DNA of 64,000 bases from JACPNO01 sp963825405 (GTDB lineage: Bacteria; Acidobacteriota; Terriglobia; Bryobacterales; Bryobacteraceae), in the NCBI GenBank assembly GCA_963825405.1, contig CAWGTB010000015.1, positions 124,001 through 188,000 of the forward strand, in the 5' to 3' direction. A program made the position numbers and the translations under genes. The number at the start of each line of letters is the position of its first letter. Positions within the stretch are counted from its first letter, which is position 1. The notes beneath the pieces are model-generated. The model worked only from the letters and a program-made list of their open reading frames with translations. It was not told the DNA's origin and searched no databases. This document shows positions 1 to 12,600 of the stretch, in pieces.

Positions 1-145
1 GTCCAGGACTTGAAAATCGGACGCTTTCAACCCAGCGACGATTCGCCCGTTGCGATCCAGCACCTGGGCGTCCACCTTCACGAGGGAAACTCCGCCGCGA
101 AAGGTCGCCTCCTGCCAGGCGGACGCTGCGCCGCCAAGTAGTAGG

Positions 146-165
<20 letters not shown>
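1..165 (-). CDS. VWFA-related acidobacterial protein, N-terminal fragment
   Basis: Partial gene running off the left edge. From a TTG at 165 the minus strand encodes a hydrophobic stretch (ITPALILLLGGAASAW) that looks like a signal peptide. It is followed by FRGGVSLVKVDAQVLDRNGR and then IVAGLKASDFQVLD. This second part matches from memory the opening of the acidobacterial VWFA-related domain, whose usual form is a secreted or membrane-anchored protein with a von Willebrand A fold of unknown role. The start is uncertain: a GTG at 183 is also in frame. Either start overlaps the divergent selB start by a few bases. Only about 55 codons are visible, so nothing can be said about the MIDAS residues. 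Confidence 0.55.
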
Positions 166-2032
<1,867 letters not shown>

Positions 2033-2038
2033 GGCTTC

Positions 2039-2096
2039 GTGGGGCAGGTCCCCGACCTGCCCAATTCTGAAATGGCAGGTCGGGGACCTGCCCCAC
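2039..2096. repeat. 23-bp perfect inverted repeat between convergent genes
   Basis: The arms 2039-2061 and 2074-2096 are exact reverse complements separated by 12 bases (2062-2073). Each arm also contains its own 8-bp palindrome (GGCAGGTC / GACCTGCC). It lies between the stop of selB and the stop of the opposing gene, so the RNA from either side would fold into a very strong hairpin and could act as a bidirectional terminator. No T-run follows, so a mobile REP-like element is equally possible. A related partial copy is at 31260-31274. Confidence 0.8.
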
Positions 2097-2097
2097 T

Positions 2098-2796
2098 TCA
2101 ATCCGAAATGATCTCTTCACCCGGCAGGATCGGCGCGGTGCGCGGCAGCTCGCCTTTGCGCGCGAGATTTCCGACGAACGCCAGGATGCCTGCGAACACT
2201 GCCAGTTTGACGGCATCGCCCACCCTGCTTCTGGGCAGCAATTTCCAGAGCACTCCCAGCACTGGCTGGGCGATGCAGACCGCCCACACGGTCCCGTAAA
2301 AATAGCGGCGCTCGTGGCCTTCGCCTTGCGTGGAAGGCTTGACTCGGGGCAGGCGGCCCAGCGCGCCCGCGATCCAAATCGCTCCAGCCAGGGGAAAATA
2401 TCCGTAAACGTAAATTTGCCGCAGCATCCATTTACCGGTTATCACCGCCACCGCCAGTCCCAGTGCGTTGAGCAGCGCAAACGTCAGGGCCGCGCTCCAG
2501 GCGAAGGTGTAGCAAACCCGCCGGTAGAGCGGATTGGGCTTGTCCTCCGTAAAGCGAAGGATGTACGGCTTAGGCTCGACGCCGGGCAGCCGCCCGCGCA
2601 GCCCCGCAATGCCCGTGGCCAGCAAAACCAGGCCCAGCCAGGCGGCGATGCGCCGGTCGAAGCCGTGCGCGAACAGGTCAAACGTGAGCGGCCCGGGGGC
2701 TATGAAGAAAACGAAAATCCAGATGGGCCAATGCGCCAGCCGGTAGTGGACTTTATTTCGCTCGCGGAATTTGGGCCGGAAAGGAGCGGGCGGCAA
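2098..2796 (-). CDS. Uncharacterised multi-pass membrane protein
   Basis: About 232 residues from a TTG start at 2796. Several hydrophobic segments are visible (around residues 22-40, 50-68, 95-118, 130-146, 168-186 and 195-212), suggesting five or six membrane helices. No catalytic or metal-binding motif is recognised. The family was not identified, and function cannot be assigned. It converges on selB across the inverted repeat and is divergent from the transhydrogenase operon. The start is not secure, because no ATG lies near the N terminus. Confidence 0.6.
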   Translation of the reverse strand: MPPAPFRPKFRERNKVHYRLAHWPIWIFVFFIAPGPLTFDLFAHGFDRRIAAWLGLVLLATGIAGLRGRLPGVEPKPYILRFTEDKPNPLYRRVCYTFAWSAALTFALLNALGLAVAVITGKWMLRQIYVYGYFPLAGAIWIAGALGRLPRVKPSTQGEGHERRYFYGTVWAVCIAQPVLGVLWKLLPRSRVGDAVKLAVFAGILAFVGNLARKGELPRTAPILPGEEIISD

Positions 2797-2922
2797 GGTC
2801 TTAGTATATAGGCCGTAACGTTCGGACGCTGTCGAATCGCCCCTTCTAGTTCACCCTTCGCGGGGCGCGCTAAACTAAAGGCAGCACCGCTTTACGTAGA
2901 GTTGCCACAGCCATCAGGGCCA

Positions 2923-4116
2923 ATGAAAATCGGAATCATTCGAGAAACATTTCCTGGGGAACGCCGCGTCGCCATGGTGCCGAAGGCCATGGACGTTTTG
3001 GCGAAGAGCGGCGTGGAGTTCATCGTTGAAGCCTCCGCCGGCTTAGAAGCCGGGTTCCGCGACCAGGAATATAGCGCTAAAGGCGCCCGGGTAGAAGCAG
3101 ACCGCGCCGCGTGTGATCGAGGCCGCCGATGTGATTTTCCAGGTGCGCACGCTCGGCGCCAACCCCGTGGAAGGCCGCGCGGACCTCAACTTGTTGCGCG
3201 AAGGGCATGCCGTAATCGGATTTTGCGAAGCGTTGACCGCTCCCCGCGAATGCGCGGATTTGGCGGCGCGCGGCGTAACCACTTTCGCCATGGAGTTGAT
3301 GCCGCGCATCACCAGGGCGCAGAGCATGGACGCATTGTCGTCGATGGCGACAGTGGCAGGTTATCGCGCCGTGCTGCTGGCTGCCGAAGCTCTGCCGCGT
3401 TTGTTTCCGATGCTCATGACCGCGGCCGGAACCATCGCGCCGGCGCGGGTTTTCGTGCTGGGTGCGGGCGTGGCCGGCCTGCAGGCGATCGCCACAGCGC
3501 GGCGTCTGGGTGCGGTGGTAAGCGGCTACGATTTGCGTCCGGCGGTGCGCGAGCAGGTGGAGAGTTTGGGCGCGAAGTTTGTCCAACTGACGATGGATGG
3601 CGCCGCGCGCCGAAGACAAAGGCGGATACGCCAAGGCGATGGGCGAGGATTTCTACCGCAAACAGCGGGACCTGATCGCCGCTGTCGCGCGCGAGCAGGA
3701 TGTCATCATCACCACGGCCGCCGTGCCGGGCAAAAAAGCGCCGGTGCTGATTACGGCGGACATGGTGCGCAGCATGGCCGCGGGGTCGGTGGTGGTGGAT
3801 TTGGCGGCGGAGCGCGGCGGCAACTGCGAGCTCACGCGCGCCGGAGAAACCGTGATCGAACACGGCGTCACCGTGCTGGGACCGCTGAATCTGGCGTCGG
3901 CTGCGCCGTATCATGCAAGCCAGATGTATGCGCGCAATATCGCGACCTTCCTGAAGCACCTGATCCAGAACGGCAAGCTGACGGTGAATTTCGACGACGA
4001 GATCACGCGGGAAACGCTGGTGACGCTATGGCGGCGAGATCGTGCATGCGCGCGTGCGCGAAGCCATGGGGCTGGGCCCGGCGGCCGCTGCCGAGCTGGT
4101 CGGGAAGGGCAGCTAG
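2923..4116 (+). CDS. pntA: NAD(P) transhydrogenase subunit alpha part 1 (frameshifted)
   Basis: Soluble NAD(H)-binding domain I of proton-translocating transhydrogenase, which couples hydride transfer from NADH to NADP+ with the proton gradient. The ATG at 2923 begins MKIGIIRETFPGERRVAMVP, the typical AlaDH/PNT N terminus. The Rossmann motif VLGAGVAGLQAIATARRLGA falls near 3457-3516, and DKGGYAKAMGEDFY is the conserved downstream segment. The reading frame changes near 3110, 3600 and 4027. In each case removing one base restores the conserved protein, which would end VREAMGLGPAAAAELVGKGS at the TAG 4114-4116. There is no C-terminal membrane part, so this is the split three-gene form, followed 3 bp later by pntAB. 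Confidence 0.88.
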
Positions 4117-4119
4117 CCG

Positions 4120-4417
4120 GTGCAATCGCTCGAACTGAGCGTCTACGTTTTCATGCTCGCCGCTTTTCTGGGCTTTGAGCTGATCCGGCGTGTTTCGCCG
4201 CTGCTGCACACGCCGCTGATGTCGCTCACCAACGCCATCTCGGCCATCGCGGTGGTCGGAGCCATTCTGATCACGGGAGAAAAAGACGCGTCCACGCTAA
4301 GCCGCGTACTGGGATTCATCGCGGTGACGGCATCCACGCTCAACGTCGTCGAGCGGATTTCTGATCACCGACCGCATGCTCAAGATGTTCAAGAAGCGCG
4401 AGCCGCCGAAGCCATGA
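4120..4417 (+). CDS. pntAB: NAD(P) transhydrogenase subunit alpha part 2 (frameshifted)
   Basis: Small membrane subunit of about 98 residues. GTG start at 4120, three bases after the pntA stop. Helices are visible in VYVFMLAAFLGFELIRRV, in the NAISAIAVVGAILITG stretch and in FIAVTASTLNVV. The frame breaks near 4351: dropping one A gives VVGGFLITDRMLKMFKKREP and a TGA at 4415-4417, which overlaps the pntB ATG as ATGA. Length and the LITDRML ending match PntAB proteins of the split type. Together with PntB it forms the proton channel. Confidence 0.85.
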
Positions 4418-5794
4418 CCGAGCACGTAGTTCGCATCGCGTACATCGTCGCAGCCGGTCTTTTCGTTCTCGCCTTGAAGTGGATGAGCGCGCCTGCGACT
4501 GCGCGGCGCGGCGTGTTTGCGGGCGAAATCGGCATGCTGCTGGCCATCGTCGGCACGCTGCTGCGCCACGAAGTGATCGATTACCAGTGGATCCTGGTCG
4601 CCTTTTTTCTCGGATCGGCGATCGGTATTCCGCTCGCTTACCTGATGCCGATGACCGCCGTTCCGCAGCGGACGGCGATCTCGCACGCATTCGGCGCACT
4701 GGCGGCGGCGCTGGTCGGCACGGCGGAATATTACCGACAGACTCCGCACGGATTCATCATGGGGGCGCTGGTGCTCGAAACGCTGCTCGGCTTCGTAACG
4801 TTCACCGCTAGCCTGATGGCGTTCGGCAAGCTGCAGGAAATTCTTCCCACGCGCCCTATCACCTATCGCAATCAGAACGTGATCAACCTGGTACTGCTGG
4901 GAGCGCGCCTTGCTGTTGGGCGTGCTGCTGATCATTTCTCCCGAGCAGCGCTGGATGTTTCCCGTCTTCATCACGCTCGCGATGCTTTTCGGCGTGCTGC
5001 TGATCGTTCCGATCGGCGGCGCCGACATGCCTACGGTCATCGCCCTGCTGAATTCTTACGCCGGACTTTCGGCCAGCGCGATGGGGTTCGTGCTGGGCAA
5101 CAATCTGCTGGTGATCGCTGGCGCGCTGGATGGATCGTCGGGATTTATTCTGTCCGTGATTATGTGCCGGGCCATGAATCGGTCGTTCACCAATGTTTTG
5201 TTCGGAGCGTTTGGGCAAGTGCAGGTGAGCGCGGTTCAGGAGACCACGCAGCGCCCGGTTCGTTCCGCCACTGCCGAAGAGGCGGCGTCGCTGCTGGACT
5301 CCGCCAGCCGCGTGATCATTGTTCCGGGCTACGGCCTGGCGGTGGCGCAGGCACAGCACAAAGTACGCGAGCTCTACGATCTGCTGACCAAGCGCGGCGT
5401 GGATGTCAGCTTCGCAATTCATCCGGTAGCGGGCCGCATGCCCGGCCATATGAACGTGCTGCTGGCGGAAGTCGATATCCCTTACGACAAGCTGCATGAG
5501 ATGGACGACATCAACTCCGAATTCGCGCAAGCCGATGTGGCGCTGATCATTGGAGCCAACGACGTCACCAATCCCGCGGCGCGCCACGATCGCAATAGCC
5601 CCATCTTCGGCATGCCCATTCTGGATGTGGACCATGCACGAACTGTCATGGTGATCAAACGCGGCATGAGTCCCGGATTCGCCGGCATCGACAACGAGTT
5701 GTATTACCTGGACAAGACCCTGATGCTGTTCGGCGATGCCAAAGCTTTCCTGACGGGAATCGTGAAAGAACTGCCGGCGCCCGCGCGGGTGTAG
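4414..5794 (+). CDS. pntB: NAD(P) transhydrogenase subunit beta (frameshifted)
   Basis: Membrane domain plus NADP(H)-binding domain III. It starts at the ATG 4414 in a 4-bp overlap with pntAB. The first two thirds are membrane helices, and GADMPTVIALLNSYAGLSAS is a family signature. Domain III contains IIVPGYGLAVAQAQHKV near 5317-5367, the HPVAGRMPGHMNVLLAEV segment, GANDVTNPAA and the VIKRGMSPGFAGIDN segment, all typical of PntB. The frame changes once near 4905, and removing one base joins LVLLGA to LLLGVLLII. The three genes form one operon that would supply NADPH for biosynthesis or redox balance. Confidence 0.9.
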
Positions 5795-5815
5795 ACTGAA
5801 TGCAGGCTTTTCTAT

Positions 5816-6842
5816 TTGAGAAAGCGTGCCCTCGTCACCGGCATTACGGGCCAGGATGGGTGTTATCTCACCGAGTTCCTCATCGGTCGTCACTATGAGG
5901 TTCACGGCCTTGTTCGCCGGAGCAGCAGTTTTAATACAGCCAGACTGAATCATCTCTACCGGGACGTTCACGACCCGTCGGCGAATCTTATTCTCCACCA
6001 CGGCGACTTACTCGACGGTAGTTCACTTAGGCGCACTCTGTCTGCCGTGCAACCGGCAGAAGTATACAACTTAGCCGCGCAGTCTCACGTCCGGATATCA
6101 TTCGAGCAGCCGGAATATACCGCCGACGTGGTAGCTACTGGTACTTTGCGCCTGCTCGAAGCGCTGCGGGATTACTCCTCGGAGGACCAGCCTATCCGCC
6201 TGTATCAGGCGAGTTCATCCGAGATGTTTGGCTCGGCGCCGCCGCCCCAGAATGAAGGCACGCCGTTTCATCCACGCAGCCCATACGGTGTTGCCAAGGC
6301 AGCCGCGCATTTCCAGTGCGTCAACTATCGCGAAGCGTACGGCATGTTTGTTTGCTGCGGCATTCTTTTTAACCATGAGTCTCCACAGCGCGGGGAGACA
6401 TTCGTTACGCGAAAAATTACGCGCGCTTTGAGTCGAGTCAAACTGGGCCTCCAGGATCATGTCTACTTAGGAAATCTTGAAGCGCGTAGAGATTGGGGCT
6501 TTGCAGGAGACTATGTCGAAGCGATGTGGCGGATGTTACAGCAACCTTCGCCCGGATGACTTCGTTATTGCAACGGGGCAGTCGTTTTCTGTCCGGGATT
6601 TCTTGGATGAGGCCGCGCGCCAGATTGGGCTCGATTGGAAACGCCACGTCAAAATTGACGCCCGCTATTTCAGGCCCGCTGAAGTCGACTCCTTGCAAGG
6701 CGATGCCGCGAAGGCGCGCCGCCTGCTGAGTTGGGTCCCGAAGGTCGGCTTCCGGGAACTGGTTGGCATGATGGTTGAGCACGATCTGGAACTCGCCAGG
6801 CAAGAGGCGACGTTGATAAACGCCGGACACACCGTGCAATAG
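5816..6842 (+). CDS. gmd: GDP-mannose 4,6-dehydratase (frameshifted)
   Basis: Converts GDP-D-mannose to GDP-4-keto-6-deoxymannose, the first step to GDP-L-fucose or GDP-rhamnose. Short-chain dehydrogenase fold. The N terminus RALVTGITGQDGCYLTEFLI carries the NADP-binding glycine motif. The SSSEMFG segment and the SPYGVAK sequence give the catalytic Ser/Thr-Glu and Tyr-xxx-Lys residues. The frame breaks near 6552; removing one base gives LQQPSPDDFVIATG, the conserved continuation. It uses a TTG start at 5816; an out-of-frame ATG at 5801 may indicate another small error. It is followed 9 bp later by fcl. Confidence 0.9.
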
Positions 6843-6851
6843 ATCCACGTC

Positions 6852-7784
6852 ATGCGCAAGGAGAGCAGCATCTATGTTGCGGGACATACGGGCCTGGCCG
6901 GTTCCGCCATCGTGCGCAGGCTATGTCGAGAAGGTTACTCAAAAGTAATCACTAAGTCACGAGCGGAGCTCGACCTTACCCGGCAAGACGCGGTAGAAAC
7001 ATTTTTTGCGTTGACCCGGCCCGAGTATGTCTTTCTGGCTGCGGCGAAGGTCGGCGGCATTCTGGCTAACAGTACTTGCCCGGCGGACTTTATCCGAAAC
7101 AACCTACTCATTCAGACTCATGTAATCGACGCCGCCTACCGGCAGGGGTGTACCAAGTTATTGTTTCTGGGGTCGTCATGCGTGTACCCCAGGGACGCTC
7201 CTCAACCAATGAGGGAGGAATATCTTATGGGCGGGCCGCTCGAGCAGACCAATGCTGCCTATTCCATCGCGAAAATTGCTGGAATCCAGATGGCGCAGGC
7301 CTATCGTCACCAGCACGGCTTCGATGCCATTAGCCTGATGCCCACCAATCTCTACGGTCCCGGCGATACGTACGACTTAGAGACCGGCCACGTGCTGGCC
7401 TGCCTCATTTATAAGTGCCACGTGGCGAAGATTAGCGGCGCAAGCGAAGTCATTGTCTGGGGATCGGGCCAGCCGAAGCGCGAATTCCTCCATGTGGATG
7501 ATCTCGCCGCGGCCGCCTTGTTTCTTATGCAGCACTACAGTTCGGCGGACATCATCAATGTCGGTACCGGGAAAGACATCCGGATTATCGATCTCGCCCA
7601 ATTGATTTGTGATGTGGTGGGCTGCTCCGCTCCGGTCGTGAACGATCTGTCCAAGCCGGACGGGACGCCGCAGAAGCTGTTGGATGTCTCTCGGCTAACG
7701 GCATTGGGATGGCGGGCCAGCATTGGCCTGCGCGAAGGCATCGAGCAGACCTATCGGGCGTTCTTGCAGAGTCAGGGCGCCTGA
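6852..7784 (+). CDS. fcl: GDP-L-fucose synthase
   Basis: Bifunctional 3,5-epimerase/4-reductase that turns the GMD product into GDP-L-fucose. At 310 residues it is full length. The motifs are VAGHTGLAGSAIVRRL (NADPH site, residues 9-24), LGSSCVYPRDAPQPMREEYL with the catalytic serine and cysteine region, AYSIAKIAGI with the Tyr-xxx-Lys pair, and MPTNLYGPGD. With gmd it forms a two-gene GDP-fucose operon, probably for cell-surface glycans. The last bases overlap the stop of the convergent TPR gene by 13 bp. Confidence 0.95.
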   Translation: MRKESSIYVAGHTGLAGSAIVRRLCREGYSKVITKSRAELDLTRQDAVETFFALTRPEYVFLAAAKVGGILANSTCPADFIRNNLLIQTHVIDAAYRQGCTKLLFLGSSCVYPRDAPQPMREEYLMGGPLEQTNAAYSIAKIAGIQMAQAYRHQHGFDAISLMPTNLYGPGDTYDLETGHVLACLIYKCHVAKISGASEVIVWGSGQPKREFLHVDDLAAAALFLMQHYSSADIINVGTGKDIRIIDLAQLICDVVGCSAPVVNDLSKPDGTPQKLLDVSRLTALGWRASIGLREGIEQTYRAFLQSQGA

Positions 7785-9319
7785 CAAGCGCCTAGCTCAT
7801 GGGCGCGCCGCAATGCGCTTTCACCCTCCTCGGGCTGGCCGCGGTTCACCAGGGCCTTGCCAAGCGCGCATGCCGCCAGGCCGTCGTAGGGATTTAGCTC
7901 GGAGGCCAGGCGAAACTCGGGGAGAGCCTGCGAAGTCCGCCCCATTTGCCATAGCGCGATCCCAAAGTTGTAATGTATCTCGGCGCTCTGCGGCCGCTGC
8001 TGCAAGGCCGATTGGAAAGACTCGATGGCGCCCTGACTGTCGCCGGATTGAGCCAGCGCGATTCCCAGATAGAAGCGGGCCTCCGGATAATCGGGCCTGC
8101 GCTCCAGTGCCTCGCGCAGCTTTTGTACCGCATCGGGGAGTTTTCCGGCGCGCAGATCGGTAATCGCATTGGCAGTGAGAAGTCCGGCCTGCTCGGACCG
8201 GTGCTTGTTTTGATTGAGGGTCGCAGCCAGGGCGAACGCTTTTTTCGCATCGGCATCCTGGCCAGCCCGTTGCAGCGCGCGCGCTAGCATGTATTGCGCG
8301 GGGCCATCCGCCGGATTGATTTCGACGGCGTGCCGCAGGGCTGCGATGGCATCGGCAAACCGCTCGATCTTCAGTAGTGCCGCGCCCAGTTCGACGCGAA
8401 ACTCCGGCACGTCCGGGCTCAGCTTCACCGCTTCCGACAAATGCGCTACAGCTTCAGTCGCTTTTTCGCTGCGATTGAGCGCCTGCCCCAGGTAAAAATG
8501 CGCGATCGGCAGATCAGGCGCTAGCTTGATGGCCTTGCGAAGCTCAGCCACCGCAGTTTCAGGTTCATCGTTAAACAACTGGGCTTGACCCAGTAAAGCG
8601 TGCGCCCCACCAGATGCCGGTTGAGACTGCGCGGCCGCCTGCCCCTCCTGTAATGCCGACTTCTGGGTGCCACTTGCTTGGACGGCCGAGGCAAGATTCA
8701 GATAGGCGCGGCTCATTCGCGGCTGCAGGGCAACGGCTTTTTGATAAGCGCGCAATGCATCCGGAAATTTCTCTTCCTGCATCAAGGCCGTTCCCAGATT
8801 GTTATGTGCTTGCGCCGATCCGGGCTCAGCTTCGACGGCCTGCCGAAGCTCGAGTTCGGCCGCATGAAAGTCGCCGACCTGCTGATAAAGCCATCCTAAA
8901 AGATCGTGAAGACGCGGCAGATTGGCATCCAACTGATAGGCTCGGCGCAGCGCGGCCAAGGCACGATCCAAGCCGTTGTAATACTCCACCGAAGTGGTGG
9001 TGGGCGCCTGTTTGGCCATCTTAATCCAGGTGGTGCCAAGGTTGTAAAATGCTGTGGCGTAAGCACTTTTGAGCTGGATGGCCTTTTCCAATTCCTGAAT
9101 CGCCTCAGCTAGATTTCCGCCTTCCCCCAGTGCGGCGCCGAGTTCGGCATGGGCTTCGGCCGATTGGGGGAGGCGGGCGGCTGCAGCGCGTAACTCAGCC
9201 ACTTTGGCAACCGCTGGAGCGCTTGGTTTTTCGGCGCGGCCGCACCGCACACCCGGGCCCAGGATTGCAAAAAATGCAGAGCAAAGAATCCGCAGGAGCC
9301 GGCCCGATTTTACATTCAT
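7772..9319 (-). CDS. Secreted tetratricopeptide-repeat protein
   Basis: 515 residues. A signal peptide (LLRILCSAFFAILGPGV) is followed by an array of about a dozen 34-residue TPR units. Typical units read AEAHAELGAALGEGGNLAEA, AQAHNNLGTALMQEEKFPDA and AEIHYNFGIALWQMGRTSQA. TPR arrays are protein-binding scaffolds and no enzymatic motif is present, so the partner is unknown. The gene converges on fcl and is divergent from the TonB-receptor promoter region; 372 bp separate the two starts. It is intact, with an ATG start at 9319. Confidence 0.85.
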   Translation of the reverse strand: MNVKSGRLLRILCSAFFAILGPGVRCGRAEKPSAPAVAKVAELRAAAARLPQSAEAHAELGAALGEGGNLAEAIQELEKAIQLKSAYATAFYNLGTTWIKMAKQAPTTTSVEYYNGLDRALAALRRAYQLDANLPRLHDLLGWLYQQVGDFHAAELELRQAVEAEPGSAQAHNNLGTALMQEEKFPDALRAYQKAVALQPRMSRAYLNLASAVQASGTQKSALQEGQAAAQSQPASGGAHALLGQAQLFNDEPETAVAELRKAIKLAPDLPIAHFYLGQALNRSEKATEAVAHLSEAVKLSPDVPEFRVELGAALLKIERFADAIAALRHAVEINPADGPAQYMLARALQRAGQDADAKKAFALAATLNQNKHRSEQAGLLTANAITDLRAGKLPDAVQKLREALERRPDYPEARFYLGIALAQSGDSQGAIESFQSALQQRPQSAEIHYNFGIALWQMGRTSQALPEFRLASELNPYDGLAACALGKALVNRGQPEEGESALRRAHELGACQAP

Positions 9320-9492
9320 CTGCTACCTAATCGCGATAACCGCTCGAAGGATACCTGTTGCCGAATACACAAGACCGCAACTTCCGCCATGTTACACCCC
9401 GGAACTGGCTGGCGGCAACGGAGGCCCGGGGAGCCATCCGTCCGTTCGCGAACAGCCAAGTCCCAAAATCGGTAAAGCGCTAATACAGTCCA

Positions 9493-9508
9493 GGTTAATC
9501 GATAAACT
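9493..9508. promoter_or_regulatory. Candidate LacI-family operator upstream of the TonB receptor
   Basis: GGTTAATCGATAAACT has a central CG and near-palindromic arms. It matches the site at 39641-39656 at 14 of 16 positions. It ends 6 bp before the -35 box at 9515. Confidence 0.55.
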
Positions 9509-9514
9509 TTACCA

Positions 9515-9544
9515 TTGACAGCCCCTCAAAAGTCATAGTAGAAT
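9515..9544 (+). promoter_or_regulatory. Sigma-70-like promoter of the TonB receptor
   Basis: TTGACA at 9515-9520 matches the -35 consensus exactly. After 18 bases, TAGAAT at 9539-9544 matches the -10 at five of six positions. Transcription would start near 9551, leaving a leader of about 140 bases. Confidence 0.6.
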
Positions 9545-9570
9545 CCGACTACTCATGGGTCGTACCCGGT

Positions 9571-9587
9571 ACAACTCTAAGAGTTGT
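9571..9587. promoter_or_regulatory. 17-base dyad ACAACTCT-A-AGAGTTGT
   Basis: Perfect 8-bp inverted arms around one base, placed about 20 bases after the predicted start site of the TonB-receptor transcript. It could be an operator for a second regulator. A hairpin is unlikely with a one-base loop. Confidence 0.4.
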
Positions 9588-9691
9588 GCCCTGGCGAAAT
9601 GGGCCAGAGAGCTGTTCTCCACGAGGCAGAACGGCGTATATAGAGACAAGTCACTGAATTGGTTCTGATTGCCCCAAACTAGGAGGGCCAC

Positions 9692-12600
9692 GTGAAGAAC
9701 GACGAGAATAGACTAGCAGTTCCCACCAGCCGAATGTTACCGGCGTCGTACCACCCCAAGTTAAGTAGAGCCTTATTGGCATTTCTGGCGCTGGCGGCTT
9801 TGGCCACAACGCTGTGGGGACAGGGCGCGTCCTATCTCACCGGATTTGTCACCGATCCCAGCCAGGCTGCCGTGCCCGGCGCCACCGTCGTGGTTAAGCA
9901 CCAGCAGACGGGTAACCGTTACGAGATGAGGACCACCGATACCGGCATTTACCGCTCACCGGATCTGGCTCCTGGCATGTACGACGTCACCGTCACGGTG
10001 CAAGGCTTCCAAGAAGCCAGGATCACTGGAGTGGAAGTGATCCTCGGCCAGTCTCGAGAGTTGGACATCGGTCTCAAAGTCGGTTCGGTCTCTGAGTCTG
10101 TCGAGGTCCAGGCGACCGCCGCCCTTCTGAAGACCGAAGATCCGGGCCTCGGCCAAAACATCGAATACGCCCAGGTGGCCAACCTGCCCTACTTCAACCG
10201 CTCGGCGGGCGTGCTGTTGGCCCTGGCCCCCACGGTTCGCTATACGGGTGAGGACGTAATCTCCTACGGCGCATCCCGCTACAACGTCGGCGCCTTCACC
10301 AATGTGAACGTAATGGTGGATGGCTCCTCCGTGAATGGCGATCGCACCGATGTGGCGCAAATGGTCTTCAACCCATCGGTCGAAGCCCTGCAAGAGGTCA
10401 AAGTGGCCACCAGTCAGTACAGCGCGCAGTTTGGCAAGGATGTCGGTGCTCTAGTGCAGATGGAGTCCAAGTCCGGCACCAACAGTTTTCATGGCGGCGC
10501 GTACGGCTACTTTCGCAATGAAGATTTGGACGCGATGAATGCGTTCTCACAAACCCGGCCGGTCGACCGCCAGCAGATGTACGGCGGCACCATCGGCGGG
10601 CCGATCCTGAAGAACAAGCTGTTCTTCTTTGGCAGCTTTGAAGCGCAAAAAGCGATTTCGCCCGCGGGCGTAAATCTTACCGTGCCGACGGTGGCCGAGA
10701 GGGGCGGAGACTTCAGCGGTAGTGGCAACACGATCTACAATCCTTTCTCCTCCCATGTCGACCCTGTAACCGGCGCCACCGTGCGCGATCCGTTCCCGGG
10801 CAACAAAATTGATCCAAGTCTCTTCGACTCGGCGTCCCTGAAAGCGCTGCAATTCATTCCTAATCCGGCTAATTCAAATCTAACCAACAACCTGAATTCC
10901 AGCACCGGAACCAACCTGACGAAATACCGCAGCGTAAACCGCGTGGATTGGAATGCCCGGGATAGGGATCACTTTTATGGCACCTGGATGATCGATCATA
11001 CGTTGAGTGAAAACCTGGGAGTGCCGGCGTACAACGTGATTTCGCCCGCCGCCAGCCCGACGCTGAGCGGATTTGGGTTCCAATTCCAAACGCAGTCTTA
11101 CACCTTCAGCGAGATCCATAACTTCTCCCCGACGTTCTTCATGAGCAACCGGGTTGCCTATCGCCCCCGCTACATCGAGAGGGTGAATCCGGCGGTCGAT
11201 CCGAGTGCTGCGTGGGCCGATAAATTAGGCATCAAGAATTATGCCGGCGCGCTGCTGCCAGCGTCCTTTGGCGGCGATCTTGGCTTCCCCACTTACAACT
11301 TCTCCGGCTATACCGGCCTCGGCCCGGGATCATTGCTGTTCCAGGAAAATCCGATCAAGGAAGTTTCCTACGATTTGGATCTCACCTATGTGCACGGCCG
11401 GCACACGATTAAATACGGCTTCCAGATGGAATATGGCCAGCACGGCGCGCCGGATCAGAGCCTTCCCACCGGAAGTTTTTCTTTCGGCCCCAATGAGACC
11501 TCGCAGCCGGGGCTGGCGAATACTGGCAACTCCATCGCCTCGTTCCTGCTGGGTCAGGTAGACAACGCCGTCACGCAGCTCGGACCTCCTCTGACGTGGC
11601 ATAGTTTTTACTACAGCGGTTACGTTCAGGATGATTTTAAGGCCGCGCACAACCTGACCATCAATCTCGGTTTGAGGTTGGATTTCGATGGACCGGTTTA
11701 TGAACAGGACTATCGCGGCAACGGATTTGATTTGTATGGAATCAATCCGGTATCGGGAACACCCGGCAGCGTCCTGTTTTTCAATACCGCCGGGTACCCG
11801 CGCAAAGGATTTTACAACACCGACTACCATCGCTTCGCCCCCCGTATCGGATTCGCGTACCAGATACTACCAAAGACCGTGATCCGCGGCGGCTACGGCA
11901 TTTACAACATCAACCCGACCTTGGGCGCAAACCGCCGTGCTCCCAGCCTGGGCTTCACCACAGTGGGCAGTTTCGCCTCGCCCGACGGTGGCATCAGTCC
12001 GGCCTTTCAGTTGCAGAATGGATTTCCGTCCTATCCTCTGGGCGGGGATCCCCACACACTCACCGCCGGCTTTGGCGCGGTCCAACCTGGCCAGATCCCG
12101 ACCACATCGCCCACTTTCGTCAATCCCACCTGGAATATGGGCAACGTGCAGAATATCAATCTCTCGATTCAGCACCAGCTGCCAGGCAATGTCGTGCTGG
12201 AGATTGCCGGGCAAAGTTCGCTGGGACGCAATCTGTCTGATGACAGCCAGAACTGGAACGAAGTGCCCCCGTCCCTATGGGGCATTCCGGGCGCGAATAA
12301 CTTGCGCCGGCCTTACCCGCAGTACGGTAACGTAACGCAAATCAAGGACCCGATTGCCTACACCAACTATTGGAATGGGTACATCAAGGTGGATAAGCGT
12401 TTTTCCAAGGGCCTCACTCTGATTGCCAACTACTCGTATGGAAGGAACCTTGGATTCACCAGTGGTTCGATCTATTTCCCGAAGCTCAGCTATGGACCCA
12501 CGGTATTTGATGAAGCCAACGGCGTTACATCGATTCCGTACCAGACGGCGCTCGTCAGTTGGGTATATGAGATTCCCTGGGGCCCGGGCAAGAACTACTT

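Larger units (their letters stand above)
9320..9691. other. Regulatory intergenic region between TPR and TonB-receptor genes
   Basis: No gene seen. It carries a candidate LacI-type operator, a good sigma-70-like promoter, a 17-base dyad and the TonB-receptor leader of about 140 bases. These elements are listed separately. The 9320-9490 half holds nothing else I recognise. Confidence 0.6.

Noticed and set aside
3100..4905. Programmed ribosomal frameshifting in the transhydrogenase genes
   Set aside because: Five shifts in three genes without slippery heptamers or conserved pseudoknots, and the same kind of shift occurs in unrelated genes all over the window.
6550..6562. UGA in gmd and in other broken genes as selenocysteine codons, given selB in the window
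   Set aside because: Translation does not continue in the same frame after the UGA; the conserved protein resumes in another frame. Homologues have no selenocysteine there.
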